Under the pieces are notes generated by a model that saw only the letters and a list, made by a program, of their open reading frames with translations, was not told the origin of the DNA and did not search any database. The position numbers were made by a program, and so were the translations under genes. From Candidatus Stygibacter frigidus (GTDB taxonomy: Bacteria > Cloacimonadota > Cloacimonadia > Cloacimonadales > TCS61): DNA of 8,064 nucleotides. This document shows positions 6,490 to 8,064 of the stretch, one piece after another. The first letter of the stretch is position 1. Each line of letters opens with the position of its first letter. The stretch is taken from contig JAVCCT010000108.1 in assembly GCA_030765325.1 (NCBI GenBank), positions 1 through 8,064 on the forward strand. Reading direction: 5' to 3'.

Positions 6490-7917
6490 ATGAAAAAAAT
6501 AATTACTTTGATGATGATGCTGGTTCTCTCCGCTGCTCTCTTTGCAGGTATTCCTCATCCTGTATTTGTAGAGTTTGAAGGAACTGTTGATGATTTTACC
6601 GCTTATCTGGGAACAGATAACACTACGACACTCTCAGAAACATCAGTTGGCTGCGGAATCTTAGTCGAATCCGGTGAATACCAATTGATCATGGTTGAAT
6701 GCGGAAATTTCCCGGAATGGGAATTTGCTGATGTTCTATATATATTAATTGATGGACAATATACTCAGGTAATTCTGGGTTATGACAATGTCCAGGCACT
6801 CACTGGTCAAGAAGCAATTTGGTATCCAGGCACTCCTGGTGGTGAAGTAACTCAGGAAGGCGTATTTGCACAAGGTTGGAACTTGTGGAGTTATAATGTA
6901 TATCTGGCAAGTAATGATGTTGTAGATGTATTTGCACCTTTGACTTATTTAACAAAGGTAAAGAGTATCACTCAGAGTTATGATCCTACTTTAGGACCAG
7001 GATTTAACACTCTTAATACTTTAGTAGATGGTTATGGCTACTGGGTACAGGTATCTCAGGAAGACTATCTGGATATCACTGGAGCAGCAATACCTTTGAC
7101 TACGGAAATTGCAATTGACGCTGGCTGGAATCTGGTGGCATTTCTGCCTCAGGCAGATGAAGCTCCAGAATATGCTTTTGCTTCACTTATTAATGAAGTA
7201 GCACCACACAATCTGGTGAAAGTAAAAAGTATTACTCAGAGTTATGATCCTCTTCTTGGATCAGGATTCAATACACTTGCATTAATGTCTCCTGGAAATG
7301 GTTACTGGGTTAATGTGGCTACTGCAGTAGCAGATTTCACATATCCTGTTCCAGCTACTCGTGCTATGGAAATAGAAGCTGTAGAATATATCTGGACACC
7401 TATTATTTATACTAATAGCACATGTGCTTATGCCAGTCTGGAAGCAGAAGGACAGATAGCAGCATTTGTAAATGGCGAATGCCGTGGTGTGAGCCAGATC
7501 AATAATGGCTGTGTATCATTGGTGATCAATGGAACTGAAGCAGAAACAGCAACACTCGAGCTTTATCAGAATGGTCAGGTATCTGATCTTAATACTGAGA
7601 TCACAACAGCACCAGGTGAAGATGTATTCTTTGATTTCACCACAGATGCACCTGTGACAACTCAGATGCTGAAAGCTTATCCTAATCCTTTCAATCCAGT
7701 AACAACAATTGCTTATCAGACTTCAGAAGCTGGTAATGTAAATGTATCAGTTTATAATGTGAAAGGACAGAAGGTAGCAGAACTTGCCAATAATCATCAG
7801 GAAGCAGGAACACACAATGTAGTGTGGAATGCTGATGGAGAGGCAAGTGGAATATATTTTGTAAAGATGACTGCAAGTGGAACACAACAGATTCAGAAGC
7901 TTATTCTGATGAAATAG
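6490..7917 (+). CDS. Exported protein 4 with duplicated GWN module, GECRG module and type IX-style sorting domain
   Basis: A 475-residue secreted or surface protein, last in the operon. AAGGAG (6477-6482) precedes the start. Residues 1-19 are a signal peptide (SAALFA, then GIPHPV). Residues 20-97 are the shared N-terminal domain (PHPVFVEF, FTAYL, Cys55, MVECGNFPEW at 68-77). Residues 129-188 and 212-276 are tandem modules: GWNLWSY / GWNLVAF, KVKSITQSYDP in both, GFNTL in both, and GYWVQV / GYWVNV. Residues 303-385 form a module with IAAFVNGECRGVSQ (323-336), found in FCB surface proteins. Residues 397-475 are the sorting domain: YPNPFNP (397-403), VYNVKGQKV (421-429), WNADGEASGIYFVKM (446-460), KLILMK at the end. 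The gap to gene 3 is 46 bp, longer than the others, but no promoter or terminator is visible in it. The gene looks somewhat less AT-rich, with more CTG and GCA codons than its neighbours, by eye only. No enzyme motif seen. Confidence 0.92.
   Translation: MKKIITLMMMLVLSAALFAGIPHPVFVEFEGTVDDFTAYLGTDNTTTLSETSVGCGILVESGEYQLIMVECGNFPEWEFADVLYILIDGQYTQVILGYDNVQALTGQEAIWYPGTPGGEVTQEGVFAQGWNLWSYNVYLASNDVVDVFAPLTYLTKVKSITQSYDPTLGPGFNTLNTLVDGYGYWVQVSQEDYLDITGAAIPLTTEIAIDAGWNLVAFLPQADEAPEYAFASLINEVAPHNLVKVKSITQSYDPLLGSGFNTLALMSPGNGYWVNVATAVADFTYPVPATRAMEIEAVEYIWTPIIYTNSTCAYASLEAEGQIAAFVNGECRGVSQINNGCVSLVINGTEAETATLELYQNGQVSDLNTEITTAPGEDVFFDFTTDAPVTTQMLKAYPNPFNPVTTIAYQTSEAGNVNVSVYNVKGQKVAELANNHQEAGTHNVVWNADGEASGIYFVKMTASGTQQIQKLILMK
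6874..7317 (+). repeat. Tandem GWN ... KVKSITQSYDP ... GYWV modules in protein 4
   Basis: Copy 1 is encoded at 6874-7053 and copy 2 at 7123-7317. The core KVKSITQSYDP-x-LG-x-GFNTL (residues 156-175 and 244-263) matches at 18 of 20 residues, including eleven identical in a row. At DNA level the eleven identical codons differ at three positions, all third-codon bases. The rest of the two copies is much more diverged. Confidence 0.85.
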
Positions 7918-7955
7918 TGTCATATGACCATAGGATGCACTAAGTTCTTTATCTG

Positions 7956-7981
7956 TAATCGCTTCGCGATTAAGGTTTTTC
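7956..7981 (+). terminator. Intrinsic terminator of the operon
   Basis: TAATCGC (7956-7962), loop TTC, and GCGATTA (7966-7972) form a seven-base-pair stem, followed by AGG and then five T (7976-7980). It starts 39 bp after the stop of the fourth gene. The stem is short but the layout of stem, tight loop and T run is right for Rho-independent termination. Confidence 0.65.
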
Positions 7982-7996
7982 TAAGGCATTAGCCCA

Positions 7997-8049
7997 AAAA
8001 CAGATTGACCGGTAGGGCTTCGAGCATTATCGAAGCCCCTACCTGTTTT
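7997..8049. repeat. REP-like imperfect palindrome with GTAGGG arms; possible second or bidirectional terminator
   Basis: GGTAGGGCTTCG (8011-8022) pairs with CGAAGCCCCTACC (8031-8043) through twelve base pairs with one bulged C, and an extra A-T pair closes the loop. An outer helix AAAACA/TGTTTT (7997-8002 and 8044-8049) can add six pairs around an eight-base one-sided bulge. GTAG at the base of a GC-rich imperfect palindrome is the signature of REP elements moved by Y1-type (RAYT) transposases. T runs on both sides would also allow terminator function in either direction. Its copy number cannot be seen from one window. Confidence 0.6.
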
Positions 8050-8064
8050 CGGTTACGGGTTATC

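Noticed and set aside
7691..7885. Minus-strand frame opposite the sorting domain of protein 4
   Set aside because: It is antisense to highly conserved sorting-domain codons and of low-complexity His/Leu composition.

Overview
The window is AT-rich and most likely comes from a member of the FCB superphylum (Fibrobacterota-Chlorobiota-Bacteroidota and relatives). A Cloacimonadota-like genome is my best guess. The evidence is two C-termini of the type IX secretion sorting type (YPNPFNP, then Y-N-hKGQ, then SGIYF, then a terminal K-h-LhK), the LPVTLSSFTA module before one of them, a GECRG module, and low GC with strong AGGAGG ribosome sites. The phylum is inferred; no rRNA or marker gene is present.

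Left part (about 1-735, minus strand): the start of an ISL3-family transposase (IS204/IS1001/IS1096/IS1165 branch) runs off the left edge. Its element appears to end near 541, exactly where a bacterial sugar transferase gene stops making sense. That gene keeps its start, ribosome site and first membrane helix and then reads into the element. I interpret this as an insertion that broke a polysaccharide-initiating glycosyltransferase. From about 736 to 1156 there is no gene, only candidate promoters and a strong hairpin in the presumed leader of the following operon.

Main part (1157-7917, plus strand): four genes lie head to tail with gaps of 11, 14 and 46 bp, each with a strong Shine-Dalgarno site. 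All four encode large exported beta-rich proteins with clear signal peptides. Proteins 1, 2 and 4 share a related N-terminal domain. Proteins 1, 3 and 4 each carry two tandem copies of a related module of about 60-90 residues. Protein 3 is a right-handed beta-helix protein. Only proteins 2 and 4 carry the sorting domain. The set looks like a co-expressed group of cell-surface or secreted proteins built from shared modules. No enzymatic active site can be recognised.

Right end (7918-8064): a compact intrinsic terminator closes the operon. It is followed by a separate long imperfect palindrome with GTAGGG at each arm, which resembles a REP-type mobile palindrome and may also act as a terminator.

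The most unusual content is the four-gene exported-protein operon, with its uncharacterised shared modules and uneven distribution of the sorting signal.
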